Source: Eopsaltria australis (lineage: Eukaryota; Chordata; Aves; Passeriformes; Petroicidae). Taken from it: a stretch of DNA of 64,000 bases. The translations under genes and the position numbers were made by a program. The notes below the pieces were generated by a model, which was not told the DNA's origin, ran no database searches, and saw only the letters and a list, made by a program, of their open reading frames with translations. Below are positions 41,101-54,680 of this stretch, piece after piece (within the stretch, counting starts at the first letter, position 1; each line of letters starts with the position of its first letter). The stretch lies in NCBI GenBank assembly GCA_034509425.1, contig JAVTVJ010000220.1, positions 1,736,001 through 1,800,000 of the forward strand, read 5' to 3'.

Positions 41101-42770
41101 GCAGGGAATGAACACCTGGGCTCCTGCAGAAAATAAACTTTACAACTGCACATGGACACTTTGCAAAGTGTAAATATAGTCTGGCATCTTTAAAACTACT
41201 TCGAGTTTCCATTTGTGTGTCATCCCTCCCTGTGCGTCAGAGCCATTTGGAGTTGGTGTTTTCATTGGGGTTTTTTTTTCAGGAATTATAGAGAACTTTA
41301 TATAAATAACAACTTTGGTAGAATTACATTCAGAACACAAACACAGAAACAACCCATGAGATATTCTGCAAACTCCTGACCTCGTTGTTCCAGAGAAAGA
41401 CTCCAACAGATCTACTGATTTGCCTGCACATTTTTAAATAGTCAAGCTGAAAAGCCAACTTCTTAACACTTCAAAGAAAGATGTGCAAGTTAGCCTTGCT
41501 AAACTCTTTTCTTTTTTTAATTCTAGCAGAGCTTTTACATTTGCTTCTGATTTTAAAATGTTAGTGATCATTGTCTCAGCATTTAAAGGACTTAGACATG
41601 GTGTGGTTGGCCGAGTTCACATCCTTTATTGGGCTTGCAGGCGATACTGCAGCTATTGATGCCATTCATGAGATAACTCTGACAAGAATGAGCTGGTCTC
41701 AGGCTGCAAAACAACTTCCCAGCCTTTCACCATTTTGGGACCTTCCAGCTGCACAAATTTAGTTATGAAAAACGACAAAAAAAGAGCACAACCATAAAAC
41801 TTCATTTTGAGTTACATTTTAATAAAGCTCATCATGGATCTTATGGATGCGAGTTACTAAATTTGTTTTACTCTTCCTCTGTTTGATCAATATACTATTT
41901 GTTCAAAACATCATGATTCAAAATGGTGTTTCACAGTATCCTAAATCTCAATTAAAAGTGTCTTCTACTGAGGCATGAATACAAATAACAACCTGCTAAC
42001 AATCTGAAATCTTCATTTAAGAAATAAGAACATGTAATTGGAGCTGTTAGCTTCCTTGTTTAGGTAATCTTCCCAAACGGTGTGCTCACTATCTAATGAG
42101 TAACAATTTAGTAAGTTTACAATAAAAGGTTATGGTGAAATTGTTTCTTTTCTTCCTGCTCATTTTTCCCTTTTTTTTTTTCTTTTTACAAATCAGAATT
42201 CACTTCATGCTGCAGCTTTGAGGAGCTCTTTCTTATCCTTCCAGCATCAACACAGACTTTCACTTGTGGAAATTACATTTGGGATTCCTTTGTTTTACAC
42301 TTTCATTATGATTTATTTCTGAAGAAAACCAATAAGTGAAGCAAGTATAAAGGAGTGTTGACTTCCCTATATCTGTATCACCCTGACACAACATCTCAGA
42401 TCAGTACAGAATTAATTGAAATCTGTTATTGACTCTGAAACCTAAAGATGGCAATTTAGATGTCAACATTAGCAAAGTTGATTTTAATGGTAACATACAA
42501 CAACTCTGACAAATGAATTGATGACATGTACAAATTCCTGACATCTGTAACTTCAGACAGCAAATGGAGTTGACAAATGGATCTGATGGCAAATATTATG
42601 TGACTCCATAATTAGGGATGTACTGAAGTTTGCACCTAAACTACACTGGAACAACAGAGTGGATTTTCCACTGACTTGCAGATTAGGCAGCTATTTTCAG
42701 TTATGTGGAGCACACACAAGTTTGATTACTAAAAGACCCTACAATCTAATTTAGTGTTGTCCACATATTT

Positions 42771-42815
42771 CACAGAATCAATTAGGTTGCAAAACACCTC
42801 TGAGATCATTTCATA
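42771..42815 (-). mobile_element. Short CR1 LINE 3' tail
   Basis: 'cacagaatcaattaggttg' followed by 'aaaacacctctgagatcat' matches the terminal 45 bases or so of avian CR1 in reverse orientation. The homology fades right after the 'agatcat' block, where 'cgagtccaacc' would be expected. The fragment is very short and old, and is called on motif order alone. Confidence 0.72.
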
Positions 42816-45800
42816 CAGGTGCAAAACAGGATCAGGCACTAGTTCTCCCTTTTTGAGAACTAAACAAAGAACAGTTGAATATTTCCTTCAACTACATTAA
42901 ATACTGACCAGAATCAGTTTCATTAATATTATATAAAATTTATTATAAGAACTTTATAAAAACAATTCATTGGTTTATTAAGTAAAACTAATCATTAAGT
43001 TTAATGATTCCAAAGAAATACATGAGAACAAGTAATTCAGTGAATGAATTTCTCACTAAGAACAAATACAAATGGAACTTGCTCTCCATACCAGAGGAGA
43101 TCCACTTCCCTCATTATTTCCGTACCTTATATTATCACTGCACACAAAACTCCCCATCAGAAAAGGGACTTTGCCCCACTGTGTAAAAACACAGCACAGA
43201 AGATAACAGGCAAAGTGCATTCTCAGAAATTAAATGAGAGCCTCTTTAGAGCCATTTTTAAAGATGCAAATTGAGTAACACTTGAGCAAATACTTTGATT
43301 AAATCCATCCATTAAGCGACGCTTTTCCTAAAATGTTCTGGCCCAGCTGCTTTCCCCAGGACATGAGAATGATCAGGCACAGCCCCAGTTCAGCTTTGCA
43401 TGCACTGACCCCCAGCACAGGGCTCAATTTGGGGTGTGATAACACTCCAGAACCCTTGTACAGCACTTTGCTTCCTCAGGCAGGTAGGGAAGCTGGAAAG
43501 TGGCCACGATGCTTCAGTAGGAGCAGTGCTGAAGGGCAAGGAAAAGGGAAGCAGGGACTAATTTGGAAGGTTTATGTGCCTTTAGCTCCTCTATAATTCC
43601 AAAGCTGGTCTTAAGTACAAATTTAAATAATACTGTGAACTGGGCAATAGTCCTTCTGAGTCTGTGAAAACCTCAAACGTCCTATGAACAGTCGCTTTTC
43701 TGTCCTGGGTTTGGATTTCACCGTTCAATTTGCCATTCCTAAACTGTAACCACAGATTATCAGCTCAAAAAGCAGCTGCAGTGAGGACTATTTACATACA
43801 GAGGGAATGCTCAGCCCCAAAATTCTGCTCTCTCTCTGTCTGTACTACCTGTAACAGCTCAGCTGGGTCACCACATCCAGCAAAGAACACAACCATGAAG
43901 CTGCTTCTCCAGTTGGATTTTTGCAAATATCAAGGCCAAAAAACTGCAAGCCAAAACTCTGCTGTAGGATAATTAGTACTCTTTGATATGGTTTTCCAAA
44001 ATAGAAACATTCCAGAATATGCATTGTTGATAGATGCTCTTAGGCATTTTGGGAGTGGGGAGGGAAAATTAGGATTCCAAGCTATCCATCAAATATATTT
44101 CACATCTCTTGGGCAATTCAACATAATCTACTGTACAAACTGTAATTGATCTACAACAATTTTAGATCTATGTCTTGAACCTTCTAAATTCTGTATGGAA
44201 AAAATAGGCCTTAGGGGAAAGAAATGGCCTAAGAATAAAAATAATCCATTTGATTCCTGTTGAAGCCAAAATTGTCATCATGAACTATACCTACCTTAAA
44301 AAATATATTTCAAATGACTCTGCTTTCTCAGGGCATATTCTTGTTTCATTTGAAGAAATATAATTATATTTTTATGTATGACCTTTACAGCCCCTTTGTC
44401 TCAGCTCAATAACAACTTCCTGGTAATTTCTTTCCACACAACATTCAATCTTACTTCAAGAAAACCGTAATAGAAAACTCCAGCAATTCACATAAACAAT
44501 GGCAATTCTGCCAAATGTTAAACTCAGGCTTTTTCACCTCTCAAATTAATATTGGATTTGACTTTTAGGTAGTTGAATGTGCAGAAAGCAGAGGCAGACA
44601 AAGGTACTGAAAACACTTCATTTTTGGGGCATTAACAATATAACCACTGAGTTTCAGTTGAGCTCTACTCGGTGAAGTTACAGATAGCTGATATTTAATT
44701 ATTACCAAATATTTTGTACTTGTGTATATTAACTTAGAGATTGAGTTGTAGGGTTTTCACAAGGCTTAAACCACCTTTTTAAATGAAAAATAAATCTGTG
44801 AATTTCTATAAAAAGTCATGAGGAAAAGGTGGCTTAAGCTGTTGTAGGTTTTTAATCATTCCTTGTGATCAAAAAGTGATTCTTATTTTCTGAAATGATT
44901 CCCTATACTTAAAGTTCTCACATGTGACCAGAATGGCAGTAAGAAAAAGCTGCTGTTAATCTTGCTCATTGATAATTCCTGTTTTACTGCAAGTCTTGTG
45001 AAGTGGCTTACAGAACATGCAATTACTGAAAGAATCCAGAGTACCTAAAACATGGGTGAGATTCCCCAAACCTTCTCCTCAACAGCAACACTGACTTCGG
45101 GGTTTTCCTTCCCTCCTACTCTGCTCCCCATCCTTGTCCCCATTCTGCCCTTCACAGCTGTTCCCAGGGCTGCACTGTGAATGTGACTGGGGAACTAATC
45201 CAGGTTGGGAACAGAAAAAAAAAAAAAAGTAGAAATGAGGGAATAATTAAATCAAATCAGCTTCCTGATTCAGTTCAGAGAGTACTCCCAGAAATAGCAA
45301 TAGGAACACATCCACGGGGCCAAGGTGAGTCCGGGGAGGCAAAAGCAGAGTGGAAGGAACAGCATAAGCAAATGTTGCTGCCCAATCTCACTTATGGTAC
45401 AATTACTAAAGAAAAAAACTGACAAACATTCCAGAAATTCTAAATGTCAAGCTTCCACTATTTCAATTAGATATTGTTTGTGTGATGTATTTTTTAATGA
45501 ATGATGTGGAAAAAAAATACATACAACAATATTTTTGCCATTTGTTCTTTCAACTAAAAAGATATTCTCTTTTCTCTCAAAGAAAATACCTGTATTTTGC
45601 ATCACATGAACAACAAACAGGACTAGAAGGGGACATTTCTTAATATTCATCTCTTATTTTTTTTCCTTTCATAACCACACACAGACAAAGACCACTTCCT
45701 ACACTCCCAGCTTATTAAAACCATGCTGAAGTGATTAAAATGTATGGAGAGCTTTCACTAAATTTCTGTCCATGGCCAAAATCACCATTATCACACCACT

Positions 45801-46934
45801 GTTTATCTATTTTACTTTCTAAAGTGGCTTGTCATTTTCAGCAAATGCCAATATTTAAGTTAAAAAAGGCAATTAGGGAATATGATTAGAATTTGCTATG
45901 AAAGCAGGAATAGAAAACATAATGTTTTAGTATCTAGAAGGTCAAAACTGTGCCAAACTCCACAAAGTTATTCACATATTTTATCATGTGTTTATTGCAT
46001 ATTTCTATGTATTAATTATGAAAATCTCATGCAGCTGTAAGCATGGCTTCTTTAATTATCACATTTTAGGAATGCAAAAAGCGTCCTTTAAAAATAAATG
46101 TACTTAGTGGAACAATTATAAACAAATGTTCAAAACAAAAGGCAAAGTTGTAGTAAAACAGAGCAACCTGTTCTTCACTCTTTGAATTTTGAAAACATGA
46201 TGCTGCCAAAACTGCTGTAGCATGTGCCATACAAAAATCTTAGATTATGGTTCATTAGTACCATTAAAAATTAACACTAACACAAATGATCTTCATAGCA
46301 GAGCAATATGTCAGGGGTCACTGCAGAAATATCAGACTCAAGCCATGAAACCAGGAAATACCTGAGGATGTTTCTTCCCCAGACCTGACTTTAGTGTTCA
46401 CAGTGAGTGATTATCGATCTGCCAAGCACAAGGCTCAGACCCTCCATTTCCATAGAAATACTGGTTCATAGTTAATAAAATTATATTGCATCCCTACAGA
46501 AGTTTTCTGTGATTCATTGTCATCTTTCACCTCAATTAAGGATTTAAGATGTGAAGTACGTGGACCATATACTTCGGTTATTGGGCACAGCTGGCTCCAT
46601 TAAGTTCCAGAAAGATGCAGGCATCCACTGCACAAAATACAGGCAGGAATTTCAAAGGTTCCTAGAAATTCTGAACTTGCTCAGTAGGTACCACCCAAAC
46701 ACAGGCAGAAGTCCATAAACAGAGGCCTAAAATGTTTTGACTTTCTACATAGCAGATACTGAAGTTGCACGAAATGTCCAGTGGTGCTCACAAGTAAATT
46801 CAGTTTTCCCAACAAGCACAGAGAACAGGCTCCAGTGAGGAGCAGCCCAGCTCTGCCAAGCAGGAGCTGTGTGCAGAAAAATGGACAAATGCATCAGAAA
46901 AATACACAAAGAGAATAGATAGATGACAGGTTGA
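42816..46934. other. AT-rich non-coding stretch
   Basis: No gene or mobile element is recognised. The ORFs are under 95 codons and without domains. Composition is similar to the flanks. Confidence 0.65.
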
Positions 46935-47022
46935 GGATGGATGGATGGATGGATGGATGGATGGATGGATGGATGGATGGATAATTTATAGGTAGATAGA
47001 TATATAGACAGATAGACAGATA
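46935..47022. repeat. Compound microsatellite: (GGAT)12 then AGAT/AGAC
   Basis: Twelve perfect GGAT units occupy 46935-46982. After an 8-base AT spacer, an imperfect AGAT/AGAC tract runs from about 46993 to 47022. The perfect core makes it the most likely length-polymorphic marker in the window. The minus-strand ORF over it (repeating serine-isoleucine-histidine-proline) is purely a product of the repeat. Confidence 0.97.
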
Positions 47023-50000
47023 ATCTCACCAGAAAAGAAAAATCCAGGCAGAAGAGGAATCCTGATCATGCACAGCATGATATTTACACCAGTAGGACTT
47101 CCACCCTTCACATTTACTGTAGTAAATTAAATTTAAGCTCCCCTGCCAGTTTGTTTTCTAGGTATTAGCACCTGCTCAAGAGCTGGATTAGGACCCCTCA
47201 AGGCCTTACAGCAGTCAGGATGTGTCAACAAGGGTAAAGGAACCCAGAGAGAATGTTCATCTAAATTTAATATCTCTATGAATATATAATTTAGTACATC
47301 ATATAGTAAAGCTGAAGAACTAAATCTTGTAGTTAACATTGTTTCCAAAAGAATTTAGAGCCTGCATACATAATTATGTGAAGATGACATCTGGTTCTAT
47401 AGCAGAAGACACTAATTTGAGAGAAATCAATGAGTTTACACTGGAAGACTGGAAACAGGCATAAAACTAAACATCATTTTTTGTGTTGTCCCTCCTATTA
47501 GTTTCTATTACACTTATATTTATTCTTTTTTCATTTATTTATGCATATAACAGCTTCACAGCAAAATTCTGCCTTTGGGATCTATTACAAAATGTAGCTC
47601 CATTTCCATATCAAATTTGCTATTGTACAAAGAGCATTATACAGAAGATTTAATGGGGCTCCCTGGTGGAAGTGATGGGTCTTAGGAAGATCAGCAAACA
47701 CAAAGTTTAACCAGCTCACTAAATGCAGCTCCAATGATAAGACATGGATCAACTTGGATAAGACTCAACCACTTCGTATTTCACACACTCTGCAAATAAA
47801 TGCCTGGAAATGTTAAAATCACTACTTTAGGAAGCTAATCTTAAAGCACATTAAATTATGGTGTTCCTACTTCTTTTCATAAGTAATGGGGCCCAAAGAG
47901 GATTAGGAATAACTTCAGAGGAAGATAAAGTGGACTCCAGAACGGCGTTAGCTTTAATTTAGCTAACCAAGGAAAAGCACTTGTGGCAATATCGTGGCAC
48001 AGGCCACTTGGATTCCATCAACAAAAACAACAGAACTACACAGATTTTCTGTGCAAAATTAAATGGCCTCCATGTTAGAATAGTCTAGAAATAGGAAAGA
48101 GGCAGTTACCTATTGTGAAGAAGAGTACATAAAATCAGGGCACTGGCTGCTCCCTGCTCCAGGACAGGACCACGAGGCTCAGGGGTATAAACAGGGAATT
48201 AAAACCACAACAGCAACTTCCAGCTCAACTTCCTTGGTGAGTAAAAGCAGCAATTACTTTAATAAAGAACCCCTTCTCCTGTAGTATCTAATTCCTTGGA
48301 ACAGCAGAGAGAATTGAAATTTAAACTTAAATAGTTGGAAGAATTATAAAACTGAACCAGTAGTTTATTCCACAGAACAAACACAGCTGAAACGATCTCT
48401 GATGTAACATGCAAATTCCGGAGAAATGTTTCAAAACATTGGCAAGATTTTTCCAAGCATCAAAAACAACTGTGATGTTTCCTGTAAAACTCTGCAACTG
48501 AACTGGAGCAAGGATGGAAACACAGGAGAGCAGCAGCCCTGTCAAGAGCTGAACATGAAAGACGGCAAAATTCCCTGGGTGAAAAACCGCAGAGCAGATC
48601 AATGTGTCAGTATTTAATACTGAAATATGCAAGGAGCTACTTGTTTTCCCATTTCCACTCAGCCCAAAAAGTCCACACTTATTCTGTGCTGCAAACAGAG
48701 GAAGGTATCACTGCCTGTTAGTAAGGGTTAAACAGGATCAACCCCGTGACCTGAACTTTCCAGGAGTGCACTCTGACACACACAGACATCCATCCCAAAC
48801 ACAAGGGATCAGCAATTAATTCAGATTGTATAAATAACAGTGGAAAACCGAGCGTTTCACACACTGCAGGTCGGCAACGATGTGTAAATATTTTCAAATG
48901 GCTTAAGGGCAACCAGAGGGCAAACACATCACCTTAGAGTTTAGCTGGGAAGCATCGTATTACAGGCTCAAGAGATTATCACAAGTGGTGGAGGGTTTGG
49001 GAGGCTTTTTGTTTGGTTTTAAAGATGTGAAAGGGAAGATCTGATACTATAAAATTGGAGAAAATCCTACAAGAAAAGAAACCAACTGAGATCTTCCACT
49101 GCTTATTTAAAGTGCCGTTTTTTCAAAGTTCTCTACAAAACTCAAATTCACTGGGGACAGAACAAGCATTGCTTAGACCTCATTAGAAAAGTATTTCAAG
49201 AAAGAACATTGCCTTGGCTTTTTTTTTTTAAATAACATAGCAAAAATTTAAGTTACAGACTTTAACAGCTTTTTTCTTACCTTACAGGAAGTAAAAAAAA
49301 CCAATTGAGATATTACTAAAATAACAGTAAAAAATATTTAAGTGCTACTATAACTAAAAGTGAATCATCAACTATATAGATATTTGCCTGAGAAATTAAT
49401 GGGTCTGTGATTTGCTATGGGTATTCCATTCTGTGGAATATAAAAATACCATTTGTAGTAATTTTTCCTATTAAAATACTAAATTGCATTTTACAGCTTT
49501 ACGGCCATCACTTTTTAGTGACAAAACAATACAACACAATTCATTTTCTTACAGTTGTATGTTGAGTTTCAAGCCCAAAATTAACAATGTGGAAAGGTTG
49601 AAGTTTGTCACCTTGTATCTTTTTGGTTCTGTAGTTGATTTAAAGGTTAAGAAAACATCAAATCTGATAGGTGTGCCGGCCTCAGGTTTTTTCAAACTTA
49701 AAAATACATCCTTTTCCCACATTTTTAAGTAATTAGAATCGGCACTGCAATCTGATGAACCTCTGTGGGTCCTTTTTTAGGCAGACAGTGCAAAATGCTG
49801 GACTGACCTACAGAATCCCTTCACGAGCAACGGGTCACCAATTCTCTTTACCTTTGCTATATTTCAAATTGAACAAGGAAAATTTCCTTCTAGTAAACAC
49901 TCGGTGAAATGTTTTGCTGAAAGGCAATATATTCTGAACTTGAGTTTATCCTGTGACCTTTTATAGTTTTTCCTGCATCTGCTCATTTCTTTGCCTCCAT

Positions 50001-53000
50001 CTCCTTTGTGCTACAATCAACCAGATCTGATCCCCAGCATATCTTCTGCCTTTTGCCCTTGCCCACTGCACAGTGAAATGCATATTCATTCCTAGATTAT
50101 TGTCATCTACAGGACTCTGATTTCCCCTGTTATCAGCACACTATCAGGTAGAACATTTGTTAAGCAGCAACGATTCACCGCACATAAATAAAAATTATTC
50201 TTAATTTAGTCTCTTAAGTTTGAAAGAAATATTTTAAAATATGCAACATATTTTATAAGGTATATAAACCAGGAATTTCTCATAAAGTAGTACCAGAGCC
50301 TTCCACTGAAGACCGAGAGATGATCAGCAACTCATAAGCAACAATAACTCAATTATATATTTAACATTTTTTCATCACATCATTATTGAGTTAGGACTAC
50401 AAGTGAGGAAAAAATGAGTGCTAAATTCAGTTAAAACACTCAGTGTTGATCATAAAGTAAGCTCTTATATCTTGGAAACATGAATTTTCCCTCCTATCCC
50501 ATGCCTCTAGCCCCAAGATCCATTTTTTAATCACATGTTGCCAACTAATATTTATGTAAACCTCTGAGGTCCCTGTATTGGGGCTATCACAGCCTCCTCA
50601 CTGTCCTTGTAGAAGTTGATGCAATTTATTCATTTATATTTATCCATAAATGTACAGAACCCTAAGGCAGGAAGCCTATTTCATTATTATCTTCAAATAC
50701 AAAGTCCAGAGCCAGCAGGTAGCGATCAGCAGCTTCGCACTCCCACGAATCCTTGGCTACTTCACTCTACAACAAACACTTTAAACAAAAATCTGTTTAC
50801 TGCCATTGTAGCAAACTCATACATTGGCCCCCTCCTCTTTCCTCCATCTTAAAACCACTCAAAGACATAAATTCTCATTTAATTTACACCAACTTTAGCA
50901 AAATTACTTATTCAGATGTACAAAAAAGTTTGTCATTTGTTCAGCCCCACCTTCAAATAATCCCATGCAGGGTCAAGGGGCTTCAATCAGGCATCACAGG
51001 CACCTTCTGACACTATTTTTGTCACACAGGGTCATTTGACTTTGTGTTTAGAGGCCAGCAGAGCTCAGTTCCTCCATCAGGTGGCTTTGTAAAGTCCAGA
51101 CATTCCCTCACATCTGGAGTTTCATGTGTTTACTGAGGCTCTGAGCTTCTCCTTGGCACAAACAAGTTTAACGACCTCTACAGCACTAAAAGATGGGAAT
51201 GAAAAGTGGGAGAAACAGCAAAGGATTTTCAGACTTCCTGTGTTTCCATTGACCAAAAAGATATTTCTTGGATGATTCTCACCCTGATTGTACACTCAGA
51301 CACTGGGGAAAGGAAAAACGACTTTGCCTGTTTGGAGAATTTCTCCACTTCTCCTCAGGATTGCTCTGATTGCAGGAACAAAGCACTCGGCTCAGGTGAA
51401 CACATTCACTGCCAGCAAACAAAGCACCTTCAAGATCTCCATTTTTTAAGACATCTTGCTGCCAAAGTCTCATGATTCTTTGTCAGGAACGAATTAATTT
51501 TCTTGTCAGATTGCACTCTTCAGAGGAAATCTTTCTCTCCACAAATATATTTGTGTCCTTTGCTGAGATGTAACAGTTTCATCTAATTTTGTTGCTTGAA
51601 TAGAACAAGTGCTTTCATTTTGAACCCTGTGATATTTTAAATATTAATAAAATCAGCATTTTCCCAAAAACTACTCATTCAAAATTCAACTTTGCACTGC
51701 TGCACTCAAATAAATAAGAGGCTTTTCAAAGAAAGAGGGAAAAATCTCCCTATAATTACATATTTTGAACCTTGCCGGGGCTTCTGATTTGCCATATCTC
51801 ATTTTAGCTTTTATCAGGTCTTTTCCTAGATTGTTTGCACACTTAATAACAATATTCATTTTTTTTAAAGCAGAAGTGAAGTCTGATGAAACACCCAAAG
51901 AAGAGCAACATGCAGTATTTGGATTCATTAGTTAGGGACAAATCAGAACACTGCATAGATAACTCAGAAATTTTTGTCCTCCAAGAACACCACCACAAGT
52001 GATTTATCTAAGGAGCATCACACTCTTCCTCACCCAGACCTTCCAGCATTCAGCACAAAACTTGAGAAGGAAATATATGGAAATCTATGGAGCTGGAGCC
52101 AGTGACACCAAAGCACTGTTAGAACTGACATTTTCCCTTACTCCAGTGATATTTCCTGCTGTGTCTCACTTCTCCACAAAATGTGTTCCCTGGATCTCTT
52201 TTTTCCAAGCAATTGTATTTTTAAGAGATCAAGAGCTGCTCAGAAACAGCCTTGCTTTTACCATTAACATTTCAGAAGACAGACAGAAATAGGATAATCT
52301 TCTCCCCAAAAATGTTTCGCTCTGTGTAATGTCAAAACTGTGGAAATTTAGCACAGGGTGACATTTGTACACAATAATTTTAGGTTTATCTCACTTACCA
52401 ACCTAAAACCATATGGATTTCCATACCTTCTTATCCCTCACTGAAAGTTAAGGAGGAAATAAAAAAAAAAGCCCACCAAACTAATATGTGACAAAAATCA
52501 CACCTATGGCAAAACTTGAAAAAGTCACATTCCCAAATGACAAAACCTTTGAAGTTGGAGGGTTTTTTTTTAACATCCAGGCTGCAGATGAGGAATTTGG
52601 TCTATCTGCTGTTTAACATATTTGATGTTTAACTTTTTGGATCCTCTTGAAAAGGATCCACAGATGGCCAATTTGAAAACTCAGAGAATTCTGAATGTAC
52701 ACATAGATTAAAAGCTTTCATGAACTTACGGTACCATGAAATGAAAACAATTATTTTTCTTGAAATACAGCTGAATCTTGAGCTGACACTATTCCTTATC
52801 ACAGTATTTTTGACCTTATTTTTAGATGTATTCAATCAAAACCACCCTAGGACATGACCACTCCTTTCCCGTGTCCAGGGGGTTGCTGTTTCTGCACAGT
52901 AAGAACGTGGTGAATTGTTACTTTTCAGTTCTATTCCTATAATTAAAAAAAAATAATAAAATCAAACTCCATTTATATCTATCAAGTCTTGGTCTATTTA

Positions 53001-54119
53001 CAACAAAGCAGTTTGTTCATCATGTCTTGACACTCGAAGAGCCTTAAATAAAGCAGCACAAAGAAAAAGGAGATATAACACGGAATTGTGCAATTAAAGG
53101 GAAAACATCCACTTGACAACCTGGTTACAAAGAAACAGAGGTACAGAGAAATCTTTCATTAGTGCTTTGCCAGTTGCAGAGCTGGTGAAAGGCGTCACAC
53201 TGGCTTGGTTGAAGGTCAAGGCTCCTTCCTGGAGGGCATGGGGTGTTTTTCAGCTTTCCTGCTAACTGACTTGCCAGCACAGTCCAGTAAACTCCATTTT
53301 CTCTCATTCTCCAGTATACTAAAAGCTTTTCTAAGGAATAGTCCTAATTTCATACTGTGTTCAGATGTGAAAAAAAAAATCAGTTTAAATTCTATTTCAC
53401 AAGTCAATCATCAATTGCTGTCACAATATTGAACCTCCACGAAAAGCAGAGGAGACATGCATCAAATCAACATGATCTGAGATTTTAACTTAAAATTATT
53501 AGTTGTTTATATAGTTATTAGTTATAAGGGTCTAAAAGACAAAGAGTTCTCTAATTTTTGCTTATTGGACTGAGAACTGCATCAAACAAGGTAACCCAAG
53601 GGCAGCATCCAATTCATTGGGATTAGGCCAAGGATAAGCCCTGAGAGTGGAGTCTCAGAAACTTAAGAAACAGTTGTCCATGGAAAAGTCACCCAACCAG
53701 GCATTCCCAACACCAAGGAATAATTTTCCCAACACTTAAAAAACCCACAAAAATCTCCTTTTCCATGATTTTAAGAAAAATAAAGCAAACCCACCCCACC
53801 ACCTATTTTAGTCGTAGTCACAAATTACTCCAGTATTTTGAATGGGTCAATGCACAGTTGTTCCTACATATTCAAGAAAGGCTACAAGAACATCCAAAAT
53901 GAAAGCATTTTGAGTTGAAATACTTGCTAGCAGAACAAATCTATTAACATTTATAATGTGTCTTACATGACATAAAAACACAGTTATAACTAACATAACC
54001 AAATAAAATTGGAAATGAGCTGATGGAACTCTTAGGATTCATCTTCTACTAAAGTAAATTAAAAATATGCAAATTAAAAAGGTACAAGTAACTGTTGTGG
54101 CTACACAAAAAACAATCAC

Positions 54120-54680
54120 TTACATTTTCCTCAATATGAGATACCTTTTGTAATTTCTGGGCCAATTTTTTACTCTATTAAAGAAAAGGATCTGAGAAAG
54201 TGGTTCACCCTCCCCAGGTGTCCTTTTCTCCTCCTTTTCTTTGTACTCTGGTGGGAGCTTTCGACATTGCAGTGGAATTGTAGGAATTGTAATGACTGCA
54301 GAACATTTGCACAGTCCCAGAGCTGAGCAGGGCTTCTCCCTCTCCTCCAACCCACTCTGATGCCATCCATAGAAATCTTCAAGTTCGCTTTGGAGCAGAT
54401 TAACCTCCATTAAAAAAGAATAAATCAAATATATATAGACACTTTTAAGAAGCTGATTTATCAGGATGAAATGATCACATGGATATTGAAGGTGCAGCTG
54501 TTGCAGGTAAAAGTGTTTGTGCTTAGCAAAGGAGGTAAGTCTTAGGAAGGTTTTACTGGAAGTTATGAAGTTCTGGTGAGGCTGATGCTGCTCGGAGTAA
54601 GAGAAGCCCTGGTAGGAAAACAAAACTGGAAAATATTCTAGGAGGTATAAACAGGGAGGTGAAATGTGGGCACATTCCAA
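54120..54680 (-). other. Longest open frame in window (186 codons), unrecognised
   Basis: The frame runs from a Met codon at 54680 to a stop at 54120. No domain, signal peptide or family resemblance is recognised. The N-terminal part is rich in aromatic residues and His, and the C-terminal third is charged (Glu/Lys-rich around residues 150-165), with no continuity of style. A consensus-like minus-strand splice donor (GTAAGT) lies at 54118-54123, immediately past the end of the frame. A pyrimidine-rich AG acceptor lies at 54175-54176; together they bound a 51-base segment open in another frame. A frame this long is uncommon by chance at this base composition, but 64 kb in six frames and a local GC rise weaken that. 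I do not call it a gene. Confidence 0.12.

Larger units (their letters stand above)
25863..42770. other. Long AT-rich non-coding stretch
   Basis: No gene, LTR or CR1 was recognised across this interval. Simple repeats are listed separately, and T or A runs occur at 32,747-32,758 and 42,171-42,181. ORFs reach 175 codons (39237-39764, plus strand), but its translation has no domain and shows no protein-like composition bias, and overlapping opposite-strand ORFs occur. This is plausibly intron or gene desert. Confidence 0.65.

Noticed and set aside
46745..47029. 94-codon minus-strand ORF with Ser-Ile-His-Pro repeats
   Set aside because: It is the translation of the (GGAT)12 microsatellite.
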